NCBI RefSeq assembly: GCF_030272615.1 | Contig: NC_081409.1 | Location: 914,003,840-914,067,839 of the forward strand | Direction: 5' to 3' | Length of the DNA stretch: 64,000 nt | DNA from: Cryptomeria japonica | Lineage: Eukaryota; Streptophyta; Pinopsida; Cupressales; Cupressaceae | Shown: piece by piece, positions 10,913-21,875 of the stretch | Position numbering within the stretch: position 1 is the stretch's first letter | Layout of the letters: every line of letters begins with the position of its first letter | Made by a program: the position numbers and the translations under genes | The notes under the pieces: generated by a model | Told to the model about the DNA's origin: nothing | Databases searched by the model: none | Seen by the model: only the letters and a program-made list of their open reading frames with translations

Positions 10913-13900
10913 ATGCAAAGAATGGGATATGATGGTCAGAGTGCTTTGGGATACTGCAAACAAGGACGACATGAACCGCTGCTGCCAGAGTTCAAGCCCA
11001 AAGGTAATACATGCCTAGGCTTTGAAAAAGAGATCCTTCCTAAACTCAGATTTAAAGGAAAACCTAGCAAACCATTTTGCCCACCTACTGTAAAGAGGAC
11101 ACCTTTCATAATCAAAGCACCATCAAGCAATATTGTCACTGCCCCATCGAGGCTCACAAACCCACCGCAACTGTCATCAGTGCCAAAAATCCCACCAATC
11201 GAACTAGTAATCCCATCCACAGCAGTCATCACATCAATAAAACCATTCATAGTAGCAACTATATTGGAATTCGTAGCAGCATCTATGGCACTAGCCGTTC
11301 CAATAGAAGCCACCAAATCAACCCTGTCGATACTTCCAGTGACAAAACCTTTAAACCCCATCACAGTTCCTGCAGCACCAATCACCTCAAAGGTACATAA
11401 ACCAATCACACCTGCAGTATTCAACTCCAGCGACATCCCAGTATGGTATAGCAATCGGATACTGGAAAGTGATTCAGAGACCAACTCACATGAGTGGGAA
11501 TTTGATTCTGTACAACTTAACACTTCAGATGAGGAAGACACATCACCACCTCCGCCACGCAAAGACATTCCTGTTTACGGAGAAGCACAGATAAAGACCA
11601 CTTGGGTACCTGAGCTGGAAACATCTTCCACAGACCCTACATCTCATCCTACGCCGGATTCTGATAGGGAGAGTACCATCAACGACCTTCACCACACTGT
11701 CTTAACCCTCACTGATACATCTCCCGCACTTAACTTAATCGATGAAGTAATGCCCATTATCCACCTTGAACTCATCGAATGGAACCAACCAAATCCCCCA
11801 TGTCTTGACCTCTTCCAAAACGATGAGGCTATCATTGACTTTTTGGAATTTAGGGATAATCTACCAAGCGGGGATCACAAAGCTGGATTTGCCATTGAAC
11901 TTAATAGCGTAACATACTTCGGGGCAGATGCCAAACCCTTCAGCTGCAAAAATATAACATTAAAACATGGATCTTCCAGTGAAAACCACACTGTGGCACT
12001 GTTTGATCCAACAAAAGTAAAAAGAAAGAGCGTATCCAACGGTGAAAACCTCTCTGAGGCACTTGAGGATGAAGGGTTTGACATTCTCCCTGCTAGTACA
12101 CAACAGGAACGATCGACGATTCTCATTGAGGAGACTAAAGAATACAATGTGGGGACTCCTAAAAACCCTCATATCATACATCTGGCATCTCTTCTCACTC
12201 CAGAGGAACAGCCTCAATTTATAGAGTTCTTCCAACAACGTCAGATCAACTTTGCATGGTCATATGCAGACATGCTTGGGCTTGATCCTGATTTAGTCAT
12301 GCATCATCTCACAGTAGCAAAAGGAGCCAAACCTATCAAGCAGAAGCTTTGTAAGATGCATCCTCAGATTGCCGTGCTAGTCAAAACAGAACTCAAGAAA
12401 CTCCTAGATGTTGGTTTCATTAGACCAATTGATTATGCAGAATGGATCTCCAACATTGTACCAGTTGGCAAACCAAAAGGGGGCATCCGCATTTGTACAG
12501 ACTTCAGAGATCTGAATAAGGCATGTTCTAAGGATGACTTCCCTCTACCAAATATCAACATCATAGTAGATTTGACAGCAGGACATGCCATGCTTTCACT
12601 CATGGATGGCTTTTCAGGATACAATCAAATAAAGATCGCACCAGAGGACCAACATAAGACAACCTTCACATGTCCATGGGGCACATACTGCCGGAATGTA
12701 ATGCCTTTTGGTCTAAAGAATGCAGGAGCGACCTATCAAATAGCAATGACCACCATCTTCCATGACATGATGCATACTATAATGGAAGATTATGTGGATT
12801 ATTTACTAGCAAAATCACTTACTAGAGAAGGACATCTTCACATCTTAGATAAAATCTTTGATAGACTGGAACAATACCATGTTCGACTCAACCCAAAGAA
12901 ATGTGTCTTCGGAGTGACCTACGGGAAGCTTCTAGGATACATTGTCTCAAGCAAAGGCATTGAGGTCGATCCAGCAAAGGTTAAAGCAATCATGGACATG
13001 CCACCTCCAAAGAATATCAGTCAGCTAAGAACACTACAAGGACGGCTTCAATCTATCCGCAGATTCATTGCACAATTGGCTGATAAGTGTCACCCATTCA
13101 CACACCTGCTACACAAGAACATCCGCTTTCAGTGGGATGACAGATGCCAGCAAGCATTTCAGGCGCTTAAAGACTATCTCATGAATCCACCATTGCTGAT
13201 GCCACCAGATCCAAGTAGACCATTATTGCTCTATATCTCCGCAACAAGTACAGCATTGGGTGTACTACTGGCACAACATAATGCAGAAGGAAAAGAGTGT
13301 GCTATTTACTACATCTCTCGCACACTGGTGGGCTATGAACTCAATTACACACCTATTGAGCGAGCTTGCCTAGCAGTAATCTTGGCAGCCACTAAACTGA
13401 GGCACTATCTGTTAACACACAAGGTGCAACTCATTGCAAAGATTGATCCACTCAAGTATTTACTTAGCAAAGCAGCATTGACAGGTCGCTTAGCCAAATG
13501 GGTGATGATTCTAAGTGAATTTGATATTGAGTATGTGGACCGTAAAGCTATCAAAGGTCAGGTTATTGCAGATCAGTTGGCCGATGCACCTCTCATAGGT
13601 GATCTTCCTCTCATTTCCAATTTTCCAGATGAAGAGATATTCATGATTACAGAAGCACAGTCATGGAAATTATACTTTGATGGTTCATACACTAGGCACG
13701 GCTCGGGGGCAGGCATTCTGTTTATCACACCTCAAGGTGATAGCATCCCGAAGTCTTACAGGCTCACATTTCCATGCACAAACAACATAGCAGAGTATGA
13801 GGCCTTGATCACAGGACTCAGATTAGCCATACAATGGAAATTAAAAGAACTACAAGTATATGGCGACTCCCAACTAGTCATTCGACAAGCAACAGATGAA

Positions 13901-15415
13901 TATCAAACCAAGGATGATAAACTCATGCCATACAAGCAAATGGTGGACAATCTAAAGACATCATTTACTATTATCACTTTTGAGCAGATACCAAGAGATC
14001 AGAATCGAGCTGCTGACGCTATGGCTACCATCGCATCTCTACTAGATCTTCCACAGAATTCAACACGCTACGAGTTCTTGGTAGAACAACTTTGGATCCC
14101 CGCTTATGATATCCCCGAATCTGAAATGATATGTTGCCTTGTTGGTTCTGAATCCCCATGGTACGGTGAGTTCTACACCTATCTCCGCGATCACACCCTT
14201 CCTCCCAACCAATCAAATAACCAACGTAAAACCTTCATTCGCCAAACTGCTCGATATACCATTATTGCCGAAACCCTATACCGACGCGGTCTTGATGGTA
14301 CTCTCCTTCGATGTCTAGAACAAGGTGAGATAACAAAGGCTTTGGAAGAGGTACATGAAGGAATTTGCGGGACTCACTCAAGTGGTCCATCACTAGCCAA
14401 GAAGATCATGCGAGCTGGATACTATTGGCCATCTATGGAAAAGGATTCCTACTACTTTGTCAGGAAGTGCAAAAAATGTCAAGTTCATGGCGACCTAATA
14501 CATGCACCAGCTCAAGAACTGCAACCAGTCACAACACCATGGCCTTTTTGTCAATGGGGTCTTGATCTTGTGGGTAAAATCCATCCATCTTCATCCAATG
14601 GCCATAAATTCATTATTACCGCCACCGAATATTTCACCAAGTGGATCGAAGCTGTTCCACTTACCCAAGTCACCGGCAAGCAGATCGCCTCATTCATCCT
14701 CAATTACATCATCTGCCGGTATGGTGTGCCCATGTCCATTGTCACAGATAACGGTCTTCCTTTCAAAAATCAGGATGTTCGTGAGCTTTGTGAGAAATTT
14801 CATATCCAACACCGCTTTTCCACTCCCTATTACCCACAAGGCAATGGTCAGGCCGAAGCATCCAATAAAAACATATTGAGGATCCTAAATAAGACAGTCA
14901 ATGATGTCGGCCGTGATTGGCATGTTCAATTGAATCCAGCGCTATGGGCATATCGAACTAGCATTCGGACCCCTACAGGTGCAACTCCTTATTCATTGGT
15001 CTATGGTGGTGAAGCTATCTTATCTATTGAGGTCGAGATACCATCCTTACGAGTTTCATTGCACACTCTCATCGATGATGAAGCATACAGAGTATCTCAT
15101 CTTCAGGACTTAGAGTTACTAGATGAGAAGCGACAAGCTGCATACAATCACCTCAAAGCCTATCAGCAGCGCATGAGTAGAAGCTACAATCACCGAGTTA
15201 GATCTCGTACATTTGAGGTAGGTGATCTTGTTCTTCGAGAAAATCCTCGCAACCAACCAAACAGAGAACATCAAGGCAAGTTTGAATCAAACTGGTTGGG
15301 CCCATATGTTGTCACTGTTGTATTCAGGTCCGGGGCATATCAGTTGGCTACATCAGACGGAGAACCGCTCGCAGATCCAATCAATAGCATGCACCTCAAA
15401 CGGTTTTATACCTAA
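10913..15415 (+). CDS. pol: Gypsy-1 pol: RT, RNase H, second RNase H, integrase
   Basis: 1,500 residues counted from the first ATG; the frame is open from 10,814 and is the gag-pro frame. A G-patch-like stretch (MQRMGYDGQSALG) opens it. A Ser/Thr/Pro-rich linker follows. RT occupies about 450-650: motif A D565 (LMDGFSGYNQI) is intact, but the catalytic box reads YVDY at 627-630, with Tyr where the second Asp belongs. The first RNase H (about 750-860) has YISATS where catalytic Asp is expected. The second RNase H is complete with D923, E961, D985 and D1035. Integrase has an HHCC-type zinc region (about 1145-1195), D1218, D1279 and E1315 (D,D-35-E), and a GPY-like NWLGPYVV near the C-terminus. 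RT should be inactive as it stands. Confidence 0.92.
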   Translation: MQRMGYDGQSALGYCKQGRHEPLLPEFKPKGNTCLGFEKEILPKLRFKGKPSKPFCPPTVKRTPFIIKAPSSNIVTAPSRLTNPPQLSSVPKIPPIELVIPSTAVITSIKPFIVATILEFVAASMALAVPIEATKSTLSILPVTKPLNPITVPAAPITSKVHKPITPAVFNSSDIPVWYSNRILESDSETNSHEWEFDSVQLNTSDEEDTSPPPPRKDIPVYGEAQIKTTWVPELETSSTDPTSHPTPDSDRESTINDLHHTVLTLTDTSPALNLIDEVMPIIHLELIEWNQPNPPCLDLFQNDEAIIDFLEFRDNLPSGDHKAGFAIELNSVTYFGADAKPFSCKNITLKHGSSSENHTVALFDPTKVKRKSVSNGENLSEALEDEGFDILPASTQQERSTILIEETKEYNVGTPKNPHIIHLASLLTPEEQPQFIEFFQQRQINFAWSYADMLGLDPDLVMHHLTVAKGAKPIKQKLCKMHPQIAVLVKTELKKLLDVGFIRPIDYAEWISNIVPVGKPKGGIRICTDFRDLNKACSKDDFPLPNINIIVDLTAGHAMLSLMDGFSGYNQIKIAPEDQHKTTFTCPWGTYCRNVMPFGLKNAGATYQIAMTTIFHDMMHTIMEDYVDYLLAKSLTREGHLHILDKIFDRLEQYHVRLNPKKCVFGVTYGKLLGYIVSSKGIEVDPAKVKAIMDMPPPKNISQLRTLQGRLQSIRRFIAQLADKCHPFTHLLHKNIRFQWDDRCQQAFQALKDYLMNPPLLMPPDPSRPLLLYISATSTALGVLLAQHNAEGKECAIYYISRTLVGYELNYTPIERACLAVILAATKLRHYLLTHKVQLIAKIDPLKYLLSKAALTGRLAKWVMILSEFDIEYVDRKAIKGQVIADQLADAPLIGDLPLISNFPDEEIFMITEAQSWKLYFDGSYTRHGSGAGILFITPQGDSIPKSYRLTFPCTNNIAEYEALITGLRLAIQWKLKELQVYGDSQLVIRQATDEYQTKDDKLMPYKQMVDNLKTSFTIITFEQIPRDQNRAADAMATIASLLDLPQNSTRYEFLVEQLWIPAYDIPESEMICCLVGSESPWYGEFYTYLRDHTLPPNQSNNQRKTFIRQTARYTIIAETLYRRGLDGTLLRCLEQGEITKALEEVHEGICGTHSSGPSLAKKIMRAGYYWPSMEKDSYYFVRKCKKCQVHGDLIHAPAQELQPVTTPWPFCQWGLDLVGKIHPSSSNGHKFIITATEYFTKWIEAVPLTQVTGKQIASFILNYIICRYGVPMSIVTDNGLPFKNQDVRELCEKFHIQHRFSTPYYPQGNGQAEASNKNILRILNKTVNDVGRDWHVQLNPALWAYRTSIRTPTGATPYSLVYGGEAILSIEVEIPSLRVSLHTLIDDEAYRVSHLQDLELLDEKRQAAYNHLKAYQQRMSRSYNHRVRSRTFEVGDLVLRENPRNQPNREHQGKFESNWLGPYVVTVVFRSGAYQLATSDGEPLADPINSMHLKRFYT

Positions 15416-17857
15416 GGTATACAGAGCATCAGGCTCCCCTACATATCAGAAAATATCAAAAACATTCAGAAAATGTCCTAAAGAAAATACAAAAACATTC
15501 AAAAAAAGTAAAGAAAAATCATGCATCCAAACGGTGAACAACCACTCCGGTGGCACCTTGGGTAAGTGCGATGGTGAAAACCTGGCAAATAGGCGCCACT
15601 CGTAAGGGCTATGGCTCCATTATCTTTTCAGACTTGTTGCGATCACATTTACTTCATACATACATCCATCCATCCAAAGCCATGGCTTGTTATTCATCTA
15701 TCATTAAGAAAGTACTCCATGCGTCTAGCATCCCACCTTTTCATAGTCAGGTCTAAAAACTGGGGGCAATACCCTTAACCTATTGATGGAAGTGGATTCT
15801 ACATTGTCTTATGTGTCATTACGCTCTTCATTCAGGCAATCATCAAAAATATCAAAAACATTCAAAAATGTCCCAGAAAATATCAAAAACATTCAAAAAC
15901 AATACAAAATCCAAAAACATTCAAAAATGATTCACAAAATCCAAAAACATCGGAAAAACCATCAAAAATCACCCAAGAACATGACAACACCTTGTACATA
16001 TTCATCCGATCAGATACAAAACAAACATTGACAAAATACTCACACAAATGACCACTTATCACTCGACCAACACAATCAACATCTACAATCCAAACTGTCT
16101 TAAACAAGGATGCATCCTTCCTTACCAAAACAAAGACAAAAGTGACGTTTTCTTTGACAAGAAAATTATGTTAAGCTATCAAATGCTTGGTTGATTCGTG
16201 AGTAATTCATTTGTTTATCTGTATCGGGATCTTTCAGCATTGTTTTGTATCGTTTGCGCATTATTTCCGATGAAGTTCTGGGGCATGTACTAATGGTGTC
16301 TACGTGGGAAGTTCACTAAGCTATGTGATCTTATGCAAAATGCAGTCATAGATCACTACGGCTTGCTGACTACAGCGTATACCTCGACCATCTAAGCATA
16401 AACCATTACCAAGGATCCTTATTCTTTATTCTTTATGTATATATACTGTTTGGTTACAGGTACAATGCTCATCCTTTGATTCCTCTTCCTCCAAATTGGA
16501 TAAAGGTTTTATTTCTTAGTATGGTATGCACTTATCTCAGGATCTGATTAGCCTAAGATCAAGGAGGACGATCCAAGTCATGCATGAAAGGAGATAATCC
16601 TTGTCTGTTCCGCAAGCAATACTCTGGTCAACTTGATCCATTATATCAAGTTGCTTGTATTAACTTGCTATATCAAAATCCATGTAAGAAATACTCTGGT
16701 CATCTTGAATCTTTATGTCAAGTTGCTTGTATTTTCTTACAATATTTTAAAGCTCAATGATGAAAAATAAAGCACCATGGATCATCATTCCATCTCATCT
16801 GTATATATTGCATTTCGTTGCATTCCATCCATCCATACATTCATAATAGCTGCATATCATGCATACGTAGTCATAATAATGCATACTCTATTTTACTCAT
16901 CTTCTTCCATAGGACTCGATCCTAGTCCTCCATATCTTCTATCTAACATTGAACCCCCCCCACCCTCCCCATCTCGATAATCAGCATCACATACCCTACA
17001 TCGTGTCCCAATCAACCTAATCAAGCCACGTTCATCACCATCCATCTCTAAATAGGAGGGATTGTGTTTCCTATCCTAAGTCATCCAATAAGTCAAGAAA
17101 GTTACTCTATCTGCATAGGTACATCAACTCACGCACACCTAGACTATCAACAAATACTCTGATCAAGTATCTTCGGGTCTCAACAGGTAATCGATTATGG
17201 CAAACCTAGACTACAACAGGCATTTATCATAATGACCTAGTCTCAACGGGGCTGCTATGATTCACCACAATCATCCATCCCACGCACACACTATCAATTG
17301 ATCAACCAATCAAACACAATCCAACAGACAATTACATCAATTGTCTACGTCTCAACGAGTATTTTGCTTCATATACCTTGACTTCATCGGGCAATTACAT
17401 CAATTGTCTAAGTCACCAACAGGTCACTTTGATTCACTTACTCAGACTTTATCATGTCCAAGCGACCAACTGACATCAACTGTCATGCTTTGACTTGACC
17501 GGGGCAATTAAACCGATTGCACCAAATTGTCCAAACAATTTTGATCAATTGTATAGCATCAATCCAAACCCCACACTACATCTGCTATGTATCTCTTGCA
17601 TGACCTCAGGGTACCCACTGGCTTGTTGTTTCTTCATATTCACTCCATTTTCTTCCATTCTTTCATCATTAGTTCTAATTTCTTCTATTCTACCTCCCCT
17701 CCGCTTTTCATTCTTTTTTGAGAGATTGCCCGATTTTTCAAAAAAATTCGGCCCATCCCTCGAGGGGGCATACCACCCATTAAATTTACATTTTATGGGG
17801 CATTTCTTCACACCTATTTTTCTTTCTTTGAAACGACGCGATAAACCGCACCGTCTC
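15416..17857 (+). other. Gypsy-1 3' untranslated tail with degenerate repeats
   Basis: No supported ORF. It holds two patches of 'atcaaaaacattcaaaaa'-type repeats (15,440-15,510 and 15,840-15,975) and a possible internal purine tract (CTGGGGGCAAT, 15,760-15,770). It also has a CATCC-rich stretch with a C-run near 16,955, and a degenerate repeat of roughly 30-60 bp at 17,170-17,510 whose units share 'gtctcaac.gg' followed by 'caattacatcaattgtcta'-like text. Confidence 0.65.
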
Positions 17858-17870
17858 AAAGAGGGGCAAA
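17858..17870 (+). promoter_or_regulatory. Gypsy-1 polypurine tract
   Basis: AAAGAGGGGCAAA directly abuts the 3' LTR start (TGTAGTCAC at 17,871). It is the expected plus-strand primer. A closely similar tract (AAAGAGGGGCAAAA) precedes the LTR at 52,369. Confidence 0.85.
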
Positions 17871-19688
17871 TGTAGTCACATAAATCTGTCCACTTAATTA
17901 AATGAATACTTAGTATTTATTTGATTATTTAACCATCAATTAATAATTAATTAAATTAATATTTAATTAATTCATCTTAACCCTATTCTCCTATTAATTA
18001 AATAAATTATTCAATTTATTTGATTTAATTCACTTAACTAAATTCAGACCATTAATTAAATAAATAAATCATATTTATTTAATTAAAATATTCTCTCACA
18101 TTTAAATAAATTAATATTTATTTAAATTCCCCAAAATCCCACCTCTCACATTTAAATAAATAAATCATTTATTTAAATCACCTTTATCCTCCACCCACTT
18201 GCATTTTCCTACAAATACAAGTTGCACAATTATTTTAAATAAATAATTTATTTAAATCACCTTTATCCTCCACCCACTTGTATTTTCCTACAAAAGCAAG
18301 TTGCACAACTATTTTAAATAAATTATTTATTTAAAATCCTATTTATCCTCACCCACTTGAAACCTTTAATGGTTTCCCTTAAAGTATTCAAACTTGATGG
18401 CTTTAAAGTCTTCAAACTTGATGGCTTCCTTCTATAGTCTTCTTAAAGACTTTAATGGTTTTCCTTAAAGTCTTCAAGCCTTTAATGGTTTCCCTCAAAG
18501 TCTTCAAGCATTTTAAATGCTTTATCTTCTTTTTCTCATTTAAATAAATTAATATTTATTTAAATATTTATCCAAATTCAACTTACACCATTTAATTGAA
18601 ATAAATGATTTTATTTTAATTGAAAATACCAAAATTTCTCCCACTTGCATTTTCCTACAAAATCCACTTGTATGCCTAAACCCCTTCTAGATTCTTCTAA
18701 ACCCTTCCTAATTAGCCTAATCCATCCCCTAAATATTGTCACATTCCTAAGCAAATTGGAGTCACTTCTCAAAGACTCCAAAGTCTTTGAAAAGCAATTA
18801 ATGCTTTGTGTGTTCAACAAATTAACCCTCAAAGTCTTAGATAACCTTTGAAAGCTTTCAACCTTCAACCACTTAATCCCCAAAGTCTCCAATAACCATT
18901 AATGGTTAATTCAACCCTCCCACATGGTTAAAACATTTGTTTTGACTCAACCTCTACCCAACCCAAAGGTCTCATCAGGCCATTAATGCTTTGACCATGA
19001 TTATCTCTTAAACATTTGCACAAAGGTTTATCCTTGGATTAACTCTTAATCCAATGGGTAATCTTAATTTAGACTTGACCCTTACCTTCTAGATAACCAT
19101 GAGGTCTTCTCAGGCCTTTAATGCCTCCAACCTCTTCTCTCAACCCAATCCTATGTTGACACTTGTCACCATTTTATTGGTGCCAATTGTGCACATGGAT
19201 CCCCAACTTTCAAACTTGGCCCTTGATTAAACCATTCAATCTTAACCCTTCATTTCCCCATTTCTTCTATAAATAGAACCCTTCTCCTCAAGCAAAAGGG
19301 GAAGCATTTTAGAGTATTGTTGTTATACTGGCATTAGCATAGAGCTTTTTCATAGCATCACTATCTACTCTTGCATAGTATTTGCTTATCATATTCAACC
19401 ATCTTGAATCTCCATATGGCATCCATGGCTAGTGCTAAAAGCTGAGAGCTACACTCATTTGGGACTTGGAGAGGAGAGAAACAAGGGAGAAGCATCAAAA
19501 GGCATCATGGAAGCATCTTAAGGAGGCTCTTCTCCTTTCTTTTATTTTGTTAAACTTCTTTCATGCTTTTTGAAATCTCTCTTGATATGTTTGGAATGGT
19601 TTTTAGTTCTTTGTTTTGTTTTTATGGTTGAAACTAACTTATTAACATTGAACTTTGTTGTTGCCTTGTCCCCATTTCCATGACATCA
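17871..19688 (+). repeat. Gypsy-1 3' LTR
   Basis: Same length and boundaries as the 5' LTR. Differences seen are near 18,039, 18,127, 18,839, 18,854, 18,890 and 19,520, each a single base. It ends TGACATCA and is followed by the TAATA duplication. Confidence 0.93.
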
Positions 19689-19693
19689 TAATA
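19689..19693. repeat. Target-site duplication TAATA, right copy of Gypsy-1
   Basis: Matches 3577-3581. After removal of Gypsy-1 the flanks join to give a continuous LTR of element A. Confidence 0.9.
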
Positions 19694-20303
19694 TATTTTG
19701 TTAATTATTGTAAAATCATTGTAAACCAACTTGGCAAGTTGTAAAATGACTCATATATATAAGAGTTCATTGTAGAACATTTTAATAAGAAAAAAAGAAG
19801 ATGAAAGGAGATTATTAGGCGAAATAAGGCAGACCTATTATGCGAATTATAGGTTAAGGGTTTATGTATAAAGCAAAGCTATAAAATGGTACTGGATCTG
19901 GCATAGTAGATGTTATTTTGAAGCAGTACAAGATATTGGATTTATAAAATCCATTTTGTAAGTCAGTGAGACTTCCCGTTTTGTAATTGAGCAGTGAGCT
20001 CTAGGCACTTGGCCTTCCTGCATGTGCAGGCCCCTATTGTAGCCAAATATTCTCTTATTGGCTAGTAAGTGAATATTGTGGGTTACAAATCCCACCAAGG
20101 TTTTTCCCACATCGGGTTTCCTCATTAAACTACTGTGTTATGGTGTGTTTTTCATGTGGTTGCTATTATCTTTGTTTATTGCATTACTTTTTGTTTACCG
20201 ATATACAATATTGATATGCTTTACATGTTTTAAGTTAAGAAAATCATTTAACTGGTTAGATACCGATTCACTCCCCCTCTCAGTATTTGTGGGAATCCTA
20301 ACA
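19694..20303 (+). repeat. 3' LTR of element A, right part
   Basis: Continues the LTR that begins at 3379. It contains a TATA-like 'atatatataag' near 19,753 and a hairpin chain at 19,937-20,030. The U5 end shares the gattcac/ccctctca pattern with the other Copia-type LTRs and terminates CCTAACA. The block 'gagcagtgagctctagg' and 'ctgcatgtgcag' is nearly identical to the Copia 3' LTR at 27,100-27,140. Confidence 0.75.
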
Positions 20304-21105
20304 ATGTAAACTTCAGTCTTTTGTCTTTCTTGATGGATTCAAGATTGAGTACCAACTGACTTCTCAATTCCTAAGACAAACTATAATCAATATTTTCCCT
20401 GATCATTCGGTAAGCTATATGAATAGCTGCAATAGGGATGTTGTTTATCCTGCTAGAATGATATACCCAATATGCTATGACCATTGAAGAAAATTTTACT
20501 GTGGGGTCATCAATCTCATGAACAGTCATAGCTCTTCCATCCCATCGTGAGTTGGTCAAGTTTTCAACATCATTCTTAGGAACTGATCTTAGTAATGGAA
20601 CTTCACCAGTGGAACACAATTTGGTTACTGCATTAATCACTTCCTTGGTGATCTTATGTGGTCGATCAAACCACATAAATTGGTCATGCACATGACTCAA
20701 AACATATCTCACAAGATCATCATCAAAATTATCAATAGAATTCAGTGCATGGTGAAAACCTTTATCGGTAACCCTCTTAAATTGTTCCTTCAACAATCCA
20801 TCCTTATTACACATTACCCTATATTGATCAAATATAGCATAAAATCTAAGGTCTTTCAACTTATAGTGAATGTATGATTGAGTATCCTCTACATGCAAAA
20901 ATCCATATGGGACCCCGAATAGGGCTCACACGAGATCGGTTTCAATGGATTTAAAAGGTGCCTCTTAAACTCTGGATGAGGCCTGACTGTAACATCTACC
21001 TGATGTGGTGCATCCATCTTTAGAGATTCAGACTTAGAAACAAATAACAGGATTTGTTGGATAAATACCTTTTGACGCTTCCACAACTAGGGTTTCAACA
21101 CTTTC
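20304..21105 (-). pseudogene. Extra ORF of element B, frameshifted and truncated
   Basis: The minus-strand start context is around 21,020 (MDAPHQVDV). The frame shifts near 20,895, continues for 175 residues (20,898-20,371) to a stop, and stays open beyond it up to the LTR junction at 20,304. The product is mixed alpha-like with 'YIHYKLKDLRFYAIFDQ' and 'IAYWVYHSSRIN' segments. No known catalytic motif is visible. It resembles in style the extra ORF of element C (29,843-32,219), whose 'MMIAINIYHP' segment is a possible counterpart, but I cannot align them confidently. Function unknown. Confidence 0.5.
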
Positions 21106-21596
21106 ACCAATTACCGATCGTAGGTCACTCCAAATCTTCTGTTAAACTGATCAAATGCTGCTCACACAAGCTCTTCTCTGCTCTTTTTGCTCTCCAAGTG
21201 CTCTCAAGAATGTAAAGTACTAAATGATATTCAAAAAGTCCTTTTATTTGCTCAATACCTACTGCATTAAATGTTATTCCTGGTTGCATAAACAAATAAA
21301 CCCTAAAACACCATTCAATATACTACTGGTTCTCATATCACATCAAACCTACCGGTTTGATCACAAAATCACTTCACAATATCATAATGCATCAAGATAT
21401 GTAGATTTATCTTACAACACACTAGATAGGGGGGTTTGGAAATTGATCTGACATTAAGCTCCCCCTAAGCCTTTTAACAACTTAGTTTGTCGGTGATGAG
21501 TTCTCCACACTAGGTGAAGAATTAGGAACTTCCGATGGTTTGTCTTCAGTTTTATGATCACTCTACTTTTTCTAGATCTTAATCATCTCTTCTTTG
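21106..21596 (-). other. Element B sequence between gag-like part and extra ORF
   Basis: No ORF. On the minus strand a CTTAGGGGGAGC tract (about 21,453-21,464) is followed by an untranslated leader-like stretch leading into the extra ORF. It ends at the Copia insertion point. CTTTG at 21,592-21,596 is the left copy of the likely target duplication (right copy CTCTG at 27,447-27,451, one mismatch). Confidence 0.5.
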
Positions 21597-21818
21597 TGTT
21601 GGTATTTTGGTATAGTTTTGTCATTGATGTCAACACCTATCAACATTTATCAACTCTGGCACTTTGAAGAATTGACAATTAACTAATAAAACTGTCTACC
21701 GACATTAAGTCTGGTTTACCGGTTTAAGCATTAAAGTTGGTTAAGTTATTCTTGGTTTGAATTTATTTGACAATAGATTCACCCCCCCCCCCCTCTCAGT
21801 TGTCTCCGGGACCTAACA
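21597..21818 (+). repeat. Copia 5' LTR with internal deletion
   Basis: Shares its first about 75 bases and last about 140 bases with the 3' LTR. Everything corresponding to about 26,474-27,306 is missing. The junction lies at GAATTG/CAATTAAC, a short AATT microhomology. A run of 12 C precedes the U5 end. It ends CTAACA. Confidence 0.85.
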
Positions 21819-21820
21819 GT

Positions 21821-21833
21821 TGGTATCAGAGCA
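21821..21833 (+). promoter_or_regulatory. Copia primer-binding site
   Basis: TGGTATCAGAGCA, two bases after the LTR end. This is the usual plant Copia site complementary to the 3' end of initiator methionine tRNA. Confidence 0.85.
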
Positions 21834-21875
21834 TAGTCCTCTTTTTGCAGAAGTTTAAGAGCTTGAGGAGATCCA

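Larger units (their letters stand above)
3582..19688 (+). mobile_element. Gypsy-1: complete young Ty3/Gypsy element, Tat-like
   Basis: The element is 16,107 bp. It has two LTRs of equal length (1,818 bp), a TAATA duplication on both sides, a primer-binding site, gag-protease and pol ORFs, and a polypurine tract. Domain order is gag, protease, RT, RNase H, second RNase H, integrase, with no chromodomain. The CX2HX4HX4C knuckle and the second, archaeal-type RNase H place it in the Tat branch of plant Ty3/Gypsy. Reading both LTRs side by side I find about six substitutions (five transitions), roughly 0.3%, so insertion was recent. Despite this, RT has lost its second catalytic aspartate and a stop separates the two ORFs. 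It sits inside the 3' LTR of element A. Confidence 0.93.
1..20303 (+). mobile_element. Element A: pol-less LTR element, interrupted by Gypsy-1
   Basis: Seen: an LTR-like 5' segment (about 1-1012), a broken coiled-coil ORF (1049-3160), a polypurine tract, and a 3' LTR starting TGTTGG at 3379. That 3' LTR is split by Gypsy-1 and resumes after 19,693, ending CCTAACA at 20,303. No protease, integrase or reverse transcriptase is present, so it would have depended on another element. The 3' LTR resembles that of the Copia element at 26,396-27,446 (shared hairpin block and gattcac/ccctctca end), so Copia-type origin is inferred. The left end may lie outside the window. The 5' segment belongs to a different LTR subfamily from the 3' LTR, so the unit may be a mosaic. 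Confidence 0.6.

Noticed and set aside
10936-11568. 210-codon ORF on the minus strand inside Gypsy-1 pol
   Set aside because: Antisense to the Ser/Thr/Pro-rich linker of a well-supported pol ORF. No domain, and explained by codon bias.
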